From NCBI GenBank assembly GCA_934486705.1, contig CAKSQS010000009.1, positions 1 to 64,000 of the forward strand: a stretch of DNA of 64,000 nucleotides. The letters run 5' to 3'. The DNA comes from an uncultured Eubacteriales bacterium. GTDB lineage: Bacteria; Bacillota; Clostridia; Oscillospirales; Acutalibacteraceae. Under the pieces are notes generated by a model. It worked only from the letters and a program-made list of their open reading frames with translations, did not search any database and was not told the DNA's origin. Shown piece by piece: positions 51,962-61,600 of the stretch. A program made the translations under genes and the position numbers. Within the stretch, counting starts at the first letter, position 1, and every line of letters begins with the position of its first letter.

Positions 51962-53502
51962 GCTATCCGCTCCTTAAAGGCTAAACCGCATTTGAGGTAA
52001 AAGGTTACATATTCATCCTCAAAATACGCTTTGTCTATTAACTCGTCAAACAGCGGACGGCTGAAAACTATTATTGCTTTCGGCTCGGCTTCAAGAAAGC
52101 GTATAAGTCTTCGCAGCTCGTCTATACACTTTTCGTCACCGTCTTCCGCAAGAAACTTTTTACGGCGGGATTTCAGCTTTAAAAGCGAGTTTTCAAGCTT
52201 TGAGCATTGCTCTGAAAAGGTTACGGCGTCCATACAACTTTCTTTTTGCAGGGAAATATATAAATCCAGTTTTTCGGACAAAACGGATATTTCCCTGTCT
52301 ATTTCGGATATTAACGAATCGGAGCAGGTTATTATTCTTCTCGCTTCGGTAAGCTTTGCGGCAATGTCTTTAAGCAGAACATTCTCATTTTGGCGCAGTT
52401 TGTTATAAAAGCGTATAAAGGTTCTGCCTATCACTTCCTCGGACATGGAATGTGAAAGGCATTTTTCTTCAGACACTTTGTTTTTGGAGCAGGCATAATA
52501 GCTTTCGCCGTTTATATATCTTATTTTAAACGAACGGTTGCAGTAAGCGCAATACAGTTTTCCGGCAAAAATGTTATTTCGGCTTTTAAATTTTGCGTTT
52601 CTTTCGGTATTTTCTTTTAGCTTTTCCTGCACAAGGTTAAAGGTTTCTTTGTCTATTATAGCCTCGTGGGTGTTCTGAACATAGTACTTCGGCAGCTCGC
52701 CTTTATTCTTTCTTTGCATAAGCGGCAAAACGGGCGGTGTAAAGCGTTTTTGAAAAAGTGCGTCGCCCGCATACTTTTCATTTGAAAGAATATACAGTAT
52801 GCTGTTTGCTTTCCAAAAACGCTTTTCGGTGCCGTATTTACGGTTTAGAGCCTGAGCTATTTTTAAAAAGCCCATACCGGACAGGTACATACCGTAAACC
52901 TCACGCACAATCTCCGCTTCTTCGGGTACAATAAATAACTCGTTATCCTTGGCTCTGAACCCGTATGGTGTGCTGCATATACTGTATTCTCCTATTTCAA
53001 GCCTCATTCTGTTTGCGGTTGAAACACGTTTTGAAGTCGCCAATGCTTCGGACTGCGCAAAGGCGCTTTTAACATACAAAATAAGCTCGGAATTAAGAGG
53101 CAAGGTGTCTATACGGTCATTTTCAAAAAATACCGATACGCCGTATTCTCTTAAAAGGCGTATACTCTCAATACACTCCAAGGCGTTTCTCGCAAAGCGG
53201 GATACGCTTTTAACATAAATGCGGTCGATTTTTCCGAGACGGCAATCGTTTAACATTCTTTTAAACTCATTCCGCTTTTCAACAGAAGTGCCGGTAATTC
53301 CTTCGTCTGCGTAAATATCCACCAAAACCATATTATCCGATTGGCTGATAAAATCGTGATAATAGTGCATTTGGGTGATAAAGGAATTTAACTGGTCTTC
53401 TTCGCTTGTGCTGACCCGGCAGTATGCCGCAACGCGAAGCGTGCTGTTTTCGGAAGATTTATCTGCTTTAATAACTCTGACGGTTCGTTCTTCTGTACTC
53501 AT
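51952..53502 (-). CDS. Serine recombinase, first of the trio
   Basis: A 516-residue serine recombinase with catalytic Ser in AAYCRVSTSEEDQLNSFITQ, ADEGITGTSVEKRNEF, IYVKSVSRFARN, the recombinase domain (STPYGFRAKDNELFIVPEEA, ANSILYILSNEKYAGDALFQ), zinc ribbon (CAYCNRSFKI ... CSKNKVSEEKC) and a C-terminal coiled coil (about 370-450). Start ATG 53502 after AAAGGGAGC. It leads the three-gene operon. Confidence 0.92.
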   Translation of the reverse strand: MSTEERTVRVIKADKSSENSTLRVAAYCRVSTSEEDQLNSFITQMHYYHDFISQSDNMVLVDIYADEGITGTSVEKRNEFKRMLNDCRLGKIDRIYVKSVSRFARNALECIESIRLLREYGVSVFFENDRIDTLPLNSELILYVKSAFAQSEALATSKRVSTANRMRLEIGEYSICSTPYGFRAKDNELFIVPEEAEIVREVYGMYLSGMGFLKIAQALNRKYGTEKRFWKANSILYILSNEKYAGDALFQKRFTPPVLPLMQRKNKGELPKYYVQNTHEAIIDKETFNLVQEKLKENTERNAKFKSRNNIFAGKLYCAYCNRSFKIRYINGESYYACSKNKVSEEKCLSHSMSEEVIGRTFIRFYNKLRQNENVLLKDIAAKLTEARRIITCSDSLISEIDREISVLSEKLDLYISLQKESCMDAVTFSEQCSKLENSLLKLKSRRKKFLAEDGDEKCIDELRRLIRFLEAEPKAIIVFSRPLFDELIDKAYFEDEYVTFYLKCGLAFKERIAWN

Positions 53503-53598
53503 TTTATTGCTCCCTTTCTTTGGTTTGAGAGGATTTTATCTCAAATTCCAAAAAAGAGCCATTATGCGTTCGGGCTGAAACGCATACTTGACAGTCGT

Positions 53599-53730
53599 TA
53601 GACAATACAATCAGGATACAGTGCTTTTTTGAAGAAACGGCGCCGTTATCGGCATTGTTGCCCTCCGCTCACAATACAACAGTATTTGCTCGGTCGGGCG
53701 CCGCGCCGCTAAACAGCGCCGTTTTGTTTC
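53599..53730 (+). repeat. Direct repeat, right copy
   Basis: Similar to 43570-43690 (about 80% by eye, with a 5-10 base insertion near the end). It lies about 100 bases upstream of the recombinase trio, a place where an attachment site could be. Confidence 0.75.
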
Positions 53731-54076
53731 ACCAATTTTACAGGTCAATCGGTTCTCCGAGAAACAAAAAGACGCATATCCGACAGGACAGCGTCTGCAA
53801 ATTCATATAACGACCTTGCTCGGAGCCGCGGATGAAGTTACAGCGCCCTTTCGGACCGCAGAACTTTATTTCGTTACTCCTTCATAAATAGAACGTCTAA
53901 TTATAGTATTCCTCAGGTTTTGCATTTTGTCAAGAGGTAAAATGAAATTTTTTATGAATTTGTCGGAAAACCGAAAAACTAAATAATATGTAAAATTAAA
54001 GCGATGTAATTCCAAAAGGTTTTTGCAGCGCTTTAATTTTATCTTATTGGCAAAAATATATGTTCGTGAATCCATC

Positions 54077-54114
54077 AAAAAAATTTTCAACCCTGACAGT
54101 AGCTGTCAGGGTTG
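54077..54114 (-). terminator. Perfect hairpin with U-tract on the minus strand
   Basis: CAACCCTGACAG pairs with CTGTCAGGGTTG around three bases; on the minus strand AAAATTTTTTTGATGG follows. No minus-strand gene feeds it, so it may end an unseen short transcript. Confidence 0.6.
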
Positions 54115-54438
54115 AGCTGTAAGCTATCTCCGTGAAAGCCTATAAATAAAAAAGTCAAGGAGAAAATTATAAAAATGACAAAAATTTTTGCAGGCAAAGT
54201 AGGAGGAAAAAATATTACATACCGATCTGAACAGAATCCAAAATGAGGGGCTAATAAGAGTCCCCGATCGTCATGCCTTATTTCCCTACCTCGTGGAAAG
54301 TAACAAAAACGCAAGAATTAAATCCATCGCTTTATAAACCGTTGCGTTTTTGCGAGAAATATGATATTATATTCTAAACAGCCAAGACCGACTGTTCCTA
54401 TTTTGCGAGTTGATCCTGTTTGAATCGAGGCTGACGGT

Positions 54439-54651
54439 ATGGATATAAGCTATAAAAAGCTCCGGAAATTGCTGATCGACAGGGATATGAAAAAGAAAGA
54501 CCTTGGAAAGGCTGCGGGCATCAGCAACTATATCATTTCCAAAATGACCGGAAATGAAAATATTACGGTTGAAGCCGTGGGAAAGATCTGCAAAGCATTG
54601 AACTGTATGCCGAATTATATAATGGAATTCGCGTCCGACAGTGAGATTTGA
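54439..54651 (+). CDS. XRE-family transcription regulator (70 residues)
   Basis: A compact Cro/C1-type helix-turn-helix protein: ISYKKLRKLLIDRDMKKKDL, GKAAGISNYIISKMTGNENI, TVEAVGKICKALNCMPNYIM. It covers just the DNA-binding domain. Start ATG; a GGCTGACGG ribosome site is weak. It lies upstream of the sensor-kinase operon and could regulate it or itself. Confidence 0.88.
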   Translation: MDISYKKLRKLLIDRDMKKKDLGKAAGISNYIISKMTGNENITVEAVGKICKALNCMPNYIMEFASDSEI

Positions 54652-54768
54652 TGATGCTTTAGTATACTGTCTTCGGCAAATTCACATTCGGAATCGCCCT
54701 GCCGAAAAACACACAAAATCGCCAAGGAAGCGATCCTTGTCTGCGAGAGAAAGTGAGAGATTCACCCA

Positions 54769-56415
54769 ATGAGACGGAAAACGAAACGGTTGCTCCCGAT
54801 GATCCTTGTTTTTACGATCATTGCGGCGGCTTATTCCTGCAGGATGCTGGCTATGCTCGACATCGGCGGCGCTTGGATGAGTTATATCCGCGCGGCACTG
54901 TATTTGCTGCTGTTTGCCCTGTGGGGCTTTTCCCTCGACCGCCGTATTATACAGAAGCAGGCGCTGCACTGCCTGCGTCTGACAGCGGCGCTGATGCTGC
55001 TGTGGCTTATTTTGCGCACGCTGAAATATGAGTTTGTCACCGACCTGACAGTGGCGCGGTACATTTGGTATCTTTACTATCTGCCAATGCTTTTTATCCC
55101 GTTGTTTGGGATGTATATTGCTCTGTCTCTCGGAAAGTCGGAGGAATTCCAGCTTACCGGAAGGATCGGTGCTTTGGCAATCATTCCGGCTGTGCTGTTT
55201 TTGCTGGTGATCACCAACGACCTGCACCAACAGGCATTTGCATTCGACAGCGGAGTGCCGGGAGAACCGGACAATTATTCCTATTCCCACGGTCTCGTTT
55301 ACTTCTGCTGCCTCGGCTGGATGGTGGTCTGCATGTTTTTTTCGCTTATTCTCCTTTTGAAGAAAAGCCGCGTCCCGAGCGGCAGCAAAAAAAGGATAAG
55401 GCCGTTTGTGATAGCCTGCATAACGATTTTGTACGGGCTTTTGTATCTTTCTGGACTGCCGGCTGTACGCTGGTGGCTCGGAGATATGAATGTGATGCTT
55501 TGCCTTTTATATGCGGCAATTTATGAAAGCTGTATACGCTGCCGGATGATACAGTCCAATACGGGCTATGTCGAGCTTTTTGAAGCAACGACGCTGGCTG
55601 CATGTATTGCGGACCGCAACGGAAATATCGTTTTCCGTTCACATACTGCAGGCAAGGATTTGGCTTGTCCGATGGATGGAGTTCAGGTCATCCTCTCCAA
55701 CGGAATGCGCATTTCTTCGGCGCCGATCAACGGCGGATATGCCGTTTGGCAGGATAATGTGCGCCCGCTGATCGAACTTCGCGCAAAGTTGAGCGAAAAC
55801 AAGGCTAAAATAAAGGACAACAAAGAGAAATTGCAGGAAGCTTATCTTATACAGAAAAAGCTGAATGAGTTTACCGAAAAAAACCGTATTTACAGTGAAT
55901 TGGAGGCAAAGTACGGAAAGCAGAGAGCCAGAATCGGACAACTGCTGGAACAATATGAGGATGCTGAGCCTGCCGAAAAACAAAATTTGCTGAAAAGAAT
56001 TCTTCTGCTTGGCACTTACATCAAACGCGGCGCCAATTTGTACTTTCTTAGCCAGGAATATGAGCTTTTGCCGCAGCAGGAGATCCGGCTGACCGTAGAC
56101 GAGGCGGTGAGGGTCATTACCGTTTGCGGCACAGAGTGCAGTGTCGCTTATCATACAACAAAACCGATGCTTTCGTCAGAGGTGTCGCGTTTGTTTGATC
56201 TTTTGAAGATCGTTGCGGAAACAGCAATAAACGGACTGTATTCTCTGTTTATTTCCGTGTCCGACAGCGAGATGGATCTGTCGGTGGAGTGCGCCGCGGA
56301 TCTGTCTTTCCTCGTTTCTTCAAATGTAACAGTTAAGCAGGAGGACGGCTTGTGGCTTATTCGTACATTGATAGGGGGTCGGAGCGATGCACAGAATGAA
56401 ACACATAGGTTTTAA
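54769..56415 (+). CDS. Membrane sensor, first half of a split histidine kinase
   Basis: A 548-residue protein. Residues about 8-240 hold seven membrane segments, a 7TM histidine-kinase sensor. A PAS-like region (CIADRNGNIVFRSHTAGKD) follows, then a coiled coil (about 340-390, LRAKLSENKAKIKDNKEKLQ) and a region to the end that resembles a histidine-kinase dimerisation/ATPase fold but lacks clear N and G boxes. The missing catalytic part is in the next gene, whose start overlaps by 29 bases. It probably senses an extracellular signal. Confidence 0.75.
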   Translation: MRRKTKRLLPMILVFTIIAAAYSCRMLAMLDIGGAWMSYIRAALYLLLFALWGFSLDRRIIQKQALHCLRLTAALMLLWLILRTLKYEFVTDLTVARYIWYLYYLPMLFIPLFGMYIALSLGKSEEFQLTGRIGALAIIPAVLFLLVITNDLHQQAFAFDSGVPGEPDNYSYSHGLVYFCCLGWMVVCMFFSLILLLKKSRVPSGSKKRIRPFVIACITILYGLLYLSGLPAVRWWLGDMNVMLCLLYAAIYESCIRCRMIQSNTGYVELFEATTLAACIADRNGNIVFRSHTAGKDLACPMDGVQVILSNGMRISSAPINGGYAVWQDNVRPLIELRAKLSENKAKIKDNKEKLQEAYLIQKKLNEFTEKNRIYSELEAKYGKQRARIGQLLEQYEDAEPAEKQNLLKRILLLGTYIKRGANLYFLSQEYELLPQQEIRLTVDEAVRVITVCGTECSVAYHTTKPMLSSEVSRLFDLLKIVAETAINGLYSLFISVSDSEMDLSVECAADLSFLVSSNVTVKQEDGLWLIRTLIGGRSDAQNETHRF

Positions 56416-57349
56416 TGCCATTAAGGAGAGCTTTGACAGACTTCCCACTGCCGCATGTTTTTTTGATAGCATGGGAAGTATCGTCCTATGCAACCGGCAG
56501 ATGTATCAGTTAAGCCGACAGCTGCTTGACAGCGATATGCAGTATTTAGGCGAGGTGGAGGAAGCGCTGTCCGCTCTTCCTAATGGCATTGTACAGATTC
56601 CGGATGTAGAGAATACTTATAGGTTTCCGGACAAAAAGGTATGGAGATTTGAAAAAACCGAAGTCACCGATCGTTATGGGAAGAGCTATATACAGCTTAC
56701 CGCCGCCGACGTTACCGAGCTGCAGCGTGCTTTGGTGCAGCTTGCCGATGACAGCAGAAAACTGGAGGAGGATTCGGAGAAACTCAAGCAGCTTTCCGGT
56801 AATGTCGGGGCATTAGCGCGGGAAAAGGAGCGACTTGACGCAAAATCTTCCATGCATGACAACCTTGCCGCCTGCATTACACTGACGAAACAGTACATAA
56901 CAGGAGAATTTGACGGTATTGATGCGGATCTTGTGTGTCGTGAATGGGAGAAAGTTATTACCTTTCGGGATGCAATCAGTCTGTCGGCAAAGGAAAAACT
57001 GCTTGCCGGTGCAAAGACGGGCGGCGTGACCGTAAGGATAAGAGGCAAAGAACCGGCGGACGGTGGGGCGGAGTTGATGTACACCGCCATGCAGGTCTGT
57101 TTAACCAACGCTATTCAGCATGCCAATGCGACCGAGATTTCTGTGAATATTTGGGAAAACGAATACAGCTATACAGTCATGATACGCAATAACGGAAAGC
57201 CGCCGGAAAAAAAGATTACAGAAGGCGGCGGTCTTACCAATCTGCGCCACAGGATAGAAAATTCGGGCGGAAAGATGACAGTACAGAGCTTACCGGAGTT
57301 TTCTTTGGTGATTGAGATGCCGAAACATGGAAATTCCGGGGGAGGATAA
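56387..57349 (+). CDS. ATP-binding histidine kinase, second half of a split pair
   Basis: A 320-residue soluble kinase with a PAS-like N-terminal part (FDSMGSIVLCNRQMYQLSRQ), a coiled coil (120-152), a dimerisation helix with candidate phospho-acceptor H157 (KSSMHDNLAACITL), and a HATPase domain with N box (MQVCLTNAIQHANATE) and G box (EGGGLTNLRHRIENSGG). It overlaps the membrane sensor gene and is three bases before the response regulator gene. Confidence 0.82.
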   Translation: MHRMKHIGFNAIKESFDRLPTAACFFDSMGSIVLCNRQMYQLSRQLLDSDMQYLGEVEEALSALPNGIVQIPDVENTYRFPDKKVWRFEKTEVTDRYGKSYIQLTAADVTELQRALVQLADDSRKLEEDSEKLKQLSGNVGALAREKERLDAKSSMHDNLAACITLTKQYITGEFDGIDADLVCREWEKVITFRDAISLSAKEKLLAGAKTGGVTVRIRGKEPADGGAELMYTAMQVCLTNAIQHANATEISVNIWENEYSYTVMIRNNGKPPEKKITEGGGLTNLRHRIENSGGKMTVQSLPEFSLVIEMPKHGNSGGG

Positions 57350-57352
57350 ACT

Positions 57353-58006
57353 ATGGCTATAAGGAAAATATTGATTGTTGAAGATCAGGCACTGGCGAGA
57401 ACATATCTGTGCTCCTGCGTGGAGAAGTGCACAGATTGCGAGGTAGCGGGTACGCTGACACGTGCTGATGCGGCGCTTCGCCGTTGCGGTGAAGGACACA
57501 TTGATCTTATTCTCATGGATATATGCACCGAAAGCGATTCGGACGGACTGACAGCTGCCGAATCGATTAAGAAATTCTATCCAAGAATAAAGATCGTTAT
57601 GGTAACCTCTATGTTGGAAGGGCGATTTCTTGATCGGGCAAGAAAGATCGGCGCCGATAGCTTCTGGTATAAGGATTCCCCTTCCGGCGATCTTGTGGGC
57701 GTAATTGACGGTACTCTTTCGGGTAAACGCTTTTGGCCGGACAGTGTACCGAGTGTACGGCTCGGCAAAACGCTTTCCTGTGAACTGTCCGACCGTGAGA
57801 TGGAGACTTTGCGTCTGCTCTGCGAGGGAAAAACCAATGCCGAGATTGCCGTAAAACTGAACGTGGCTGAATCCTCGGTGCGTACCTATATTAACCGCAT
57901 GCTGGAAAAAACCGGCTATACAAACCGCAACCGCCTGATGATTGCTGCCGTCGGCAAACGGATGGTAGTACCCGGCTGCTGGCTTGAAGAACACGAAAAA
58001 ACTTAA
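57353..58006 (+). CDS. LuxR/NarL-type response regulator
   Basis: A 217-residue regulator with an N-terminal receiver (E10, D11 and phospho-acceptor D56 in LILMDICTE, with VMVTSM and FWYKDSP) and a C-terminal LuxR-type helix-turn-helix (LSDREMETLRLLCEGKTNAE, IAVKLNVAESSVRTYINRML). It is the partner of the preceding kinases and likely controls the surface-protein genes downstream. Transcription then meets a 15-bp hairpin. Confidence 0.92.
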   Translation: MAIRKILIVEDQALARTYLCSCVEKCTDCEVAGTLTRADAALRRCGEGHIDLILMDICTESDSDGLTAAESIKKFYPRIKIVMVTSMLEGRFLDRARKIGADSFWYKDSPSGDLVGVIDGTLSGKRFWPDSVPSVRLGKTLSCELSDREMETLRLLCEGKTNAEIAVKLNVAESSVRTYINRMLEKTGYTNRNRLMIAAVGKRMVVPGCWLEEHEKT

Positions 58007-58043
58007 TAAATATGCAGCAAGTGAGATAGTATATGCATTCGCG

Positions 58044-58080
58044 CAACGCCGCCCGGCTTTTTATGAGCCGGGCGGCGTTG
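58044..58080 (+). terminator. Long hairpin after the two-component operon
   Basis: CAACGCCGCCCGGCT pairs perfectly (15 bp) with AGCCGGGCGGCGTTG around TTTTATG. The T-run after it is short (CTGTTG), so termination strength is uncertain. Confidence 0.55.
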
Positions 58081-58252
58081 CTGTTGTCTGAAGTGAAAAC
58101 AGTCTGTGTTCATAATTTGTTTACAAATTAAGCGGATTTTGTCCACGATTTTGAGGACAGACAGAACCACTCTTTCTTGATATAATTATATCGTAAAATA
58201 AGATGAAGAAAATTTATCGGGTATATTATGAAGGAAAAGGAGGGATGGTTCG

Positions 58253-58636
58253 ATGAAAAAAATTGTGGTCGATATGCAGAATTTTTTGTTTGCCGATTCC
58301 ATAGCGGCTGCTTTCAAAAATTCGAACTATGATATCGACGTGGTTCGTGCGGAGACCCCGCAGGATACTGTCGAACTGTGCCGAGTGTACAAACCGTTTG
58401 TCCTTGTAATGGAAGTTACCGCCTATACGCCCTGGCTGCTCTGTGAAAGGATGAAGCTGCGGGACGAGGTAAAGGCGACGTGTCCCGACTGCAAGATAGC
58501 CCTCATCGTGGATTCCAACACCGAAAAACAAGCGGCGAAGGATATCCGGGACGCAAAGAAAAACGGTATCATCGACCAGTTTTTCTATGGCTCGATGACT
58601 GCCGAATATCTGATGGATCAAATTTATGCTATGTAA
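58253..58636 (+). CDS. Degenerate receiver-domain protein with Glu at the phospho-site
   Basis: A 127-residue stand-alone protein with the beta-alpha pattern of a response-regulator receiver: KKIVVDMQNFLFADSIAAAF, VEL CRVYKPFVLVMEVTAY, and CKIALIVDSNT. The expected phospho-acceptor Asp is replaced by Glu (E54 in VLVMEV) and the acidic pair at strand 1 is reduced to D7. A Glu here can mimic the phosphorylated state, so it may be constitutively active or a non-canonical docking protein. Start ATG after GGAGGG. It precedes the 1038-residue protein gene by 31 bases. Confidence 0.7.
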   Translation: MKKIVVDMQNFLFADSIAAAFKNSNYDIDVVRAETPQDTVELCRVYKPFVLVMEVTAYTPWLLCERMKLRDEVKATCPDCKIALIVDSNTEKQAAKDIRDAKKNGIIDQFFYGSMTAEYLMDQIYAM

Positions 58637-58667
58637 GGACGACATATGAAAAGCGGGGTGAAACACA

Positions 58668-61600
58668 GTGAGAAAAAGAAAATGGCTCAGCTTTCTGCTG
58701 GCAGTGATGATGCTCGTATCAGCGGCGCCCTTCGCATCGGTGACGGCAGGCGCGGCGGACGTCACGGTAGAGGTCTCAACATGGGGTGAATTGAAAAGGG
58801 CGCTGGAATATACGACAAGATGCTCGGTAGTAAAGGTGGTTAAAGACATCGAAACAGAAAGCCTGAACGGTCACACCGGTCTGCATCAGGACAACATCAT
58901 CTTCATGACTATGAAAATGGACAAGGTGCTGGATCTGAACGGACACACCGTCAATGCGTATGTTAAGTACTATTCGGAGGTCGGGCAGGGATATCTGATC
59001 AATGTCAGACACAAGGATGCCCGCCTGACCATCCGCGACAGCGTGGGGGGCGGCGCCCTGATCGGCGAGTTTAATCAGGAATTTTACTATCAGTTCATCA
59101 ATGTGGATGGAGGAACGCTGGTGATGGAGAGCGGCACGGTCAAAATACTGTGTCCCTCCAAAGATAATCAGTATAAGAAGTGCGCCATCAGTGTCTCCAG
59201 TACGGCTGTTTTTAACGGCGGCGAGGTGCTGACGCAGGTGACCAGTCCCGGGGGCGAGAGGGAGGAGCGGTATCTTTCCCGCCGGCTGCAGGCCATTCGG
59301 GGAGAAAAGGGCGGCAGCGTCACCATCAACGGCGGCACCTTCGACCGGGTGGTTCTGCACAGCGCCCCCACACCGGAGAACCGGGGAAAGTATGAGCTGG
59401 TGGTAAACGGCGGCTTTTTCCGGCAGTCCATCGCTCTGATCCTGGTCGGCGATGTCTATGCCAGCAATTTCGATCATCTGCCCATGCAGATCAACGATGC
59501 GTATTTCATGCGCACCACCGATAAGCTGGATCCGTGCCGTCTGGTGATAGGCGGGAAGATGAAAAGCTTTTATGACAGAAACTGGGATTACGACATACTT
59601 TATAACGATATTCCGGGCGCGACCCTGGATGATGCAAAGACTATGATGTGGGGTCTGACGCCGTACCTTATCAGTGAAAACGGCGCGGTCTTCACCGATG
59701 TGCACGACGGAAAATGGTATGTGCGGGGCAATATGCGCCGGTCGGTTGAAAACGGCGGGCCGATCATGGCTTTCCAGGGCATGTCGCTCGGCGTGCAGGG
59801 CGGCATAGCGCGGGTGATCTCCAACGCCTACGGCGTGAAGGAGGTACTTCTGGACGGCGAGCCGATAGAGTACGGAGAGCGGGGATACAATGCGCCGCAG
59901 GTGGATACCACCGCAGAGAGCGAGCATCAGGTGACGTTTGTTATGTATCCGATTTCCTCTATGCTGCGTGTGCTCGGGTACAGCTATTCCAACGAATATT
60001 CGACCGGGTATATCCGGATACTCGTTGATGACTATACGGGACAGGGCATGGTTCATTATCCCAGTGTTCCCGAGTCAGGGAACCAGCCGTTTTCGGTGAC
60101 TTACTACTTCAATGAATCCAATGTGGATACACTGATCACGATGGAGCTGCAATATAACCTCATGCTGGAGACCAACGGCGTCAAGAAGCAGGTTATGACC
60201 GGCTACAAGGGCGCAAAGGTGGCGCAGTGGGTGGATCGTACCCAAACAATTGACACCGTCTATCTGAATATCAGCCAGCCTCTTGTGCAGGGGGATTGTA
60301 CCAGCGGAGTTTTTACTGCGGAAAATAATGCCCTCTATACCGTCGATGACATAACGGGATACTGGGAACACGATGATTGGGATCTGAAAGATAATTGCCC
60401 AGTTCCCGCGATATTGGGCGATAAGTATTGGCGTACAGTTCAGGTGAATATCAAGGAAGGCTATGAAGGCTATAAATTCGATAAAAATAACCCGCCGAAG
60501 GTGAAGATTCGGGGACTTAACCGAGATTGCGACGATATATCGGTTCAGGTCTTCAATAACGGAAGATCTGTGGGAGTGTCCCTGGCATCTCGTCCCTCCG
60601 AGGTGATTCAAAGCGCATGGGGTACCGTTGCCGGGCTGCGTGCCGGGAGTACGGTAGGCGGGGTGAATATAAAAGAAAAAGGCAGCGACTTCGAATTGAA
60701 TATAAAGGAGATACAGCGGGTTAAGAACGGTACTGTTTACAGCACGAGCCCCAACGAGGCGATTGATCCCGACTATACATATCGGATCAAGCTGGTGGGC
60801 ACGGGCAAACAGGGAATGACCTTCCGCAACGGTCCGGAGCAGTACGATATCACATTTCACTATTATCACAACACGAACGTCAAGTTGCGGATGTACAGTG
60901 ATCCCAACATTGCAGAAAATTATCTTGAAGTGCCGTATGATGCATCCGCCCAGGCATATGTAATAGATTTGGTACCGGAACCGGATGTGATTAATTATGA
61001 CTATCTGTCTTTGGGCGTGCCACTTCCGTGGGCGGGCGAAAGACCGATATATAACAATAATCTGGTTGCGGGGCTGCCGGGCGGCGTTTCGGTTGTAAAC
61101 TATACATGGTATGCTTCCGCTACGGGGGTGCCGATTCAGGCTGATATGACCTTTAACGCAGGCAGAAGATATCACGTAAACGTGATTTTACAGTGCGAAG
61201 AGGGCTATTACATAGCTGACGACGAGGAGCTGGATGCTTATGTGAACGGGGAAAAAGCGTATGTAAGCGCGCAGGACGGGGACAGAACAACTCTTACCGT
61301 AGGATACTCCGTTCCCGTTGCTTCGGGTGTACGCGGTCAGGCGGTAAGCTTCCTTGACGGCAGTGATGTGACCGTCTCACTATTCGCCGCCGGCAGCGCG
61401 CAGCCCCAATACACCGTAACGGTGCCCGCAGGGGAAAAGAGCGGCGGGAAATATACCGCAGTTTACGACATCCCCTCGGTTGCCGCCGGCACCTACACCG
61501 TGCAGGTGTCAAAGAATAATCATGTCACACGTGAATATACCGTGACCGTAGGCGGCGATGTGAAAACGCTGAATGTGGAGATTCGGCTGTTGGGAGATGT

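Larger units (their letters stand above)
53503..54438. other. Gene-poor stretch between recombinase trio and XRE gene
   Basis: It contains the right direct repeat (53599-53730), a hairpin AAATTAAAGCG/CGCTTTAATTT (53994-54043), a perfect 12-bp hairpin (54088-54114), a weak 23-codon frame (54175-54246) and a hairpin AAAACGCAA/TTGCGTTTT (54305-54350). A promoter TTGCGT, 17 bases, TATTAT (near 54341-54369) faces the XRE gene. Confidence 0.5.

Noticed and set aside
54175..54246. 23-codon frame MTKIFAGKVGGKNITYRSEQ with AAGGAG upstream
   Set aside because: The ribosome site is about 13 bases away and there is no processing enzyme or transporter nearby, so a signalling peptide cannot be supported.
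57290..57994. Minus-strand frame of 234 codons opposite the response regulator
   Set aside because: The plus strand encodes an unmistakable LuxR-type regulator; the other frame is incidental.
58776..60056. Long open frame (426 codons) on the minus strand
   Set aside because: It is antisense to the dockerin-protein gene, which has a signal peptide, ribosome site and clear domains. The antisense frame has no recognisable domain or ribosome site.
60075..61175. Minus-strand frame of 366 codons
   Set aside because: Same reason: mirror of a real coding region with G/C-rich third positions; no protein-like features.
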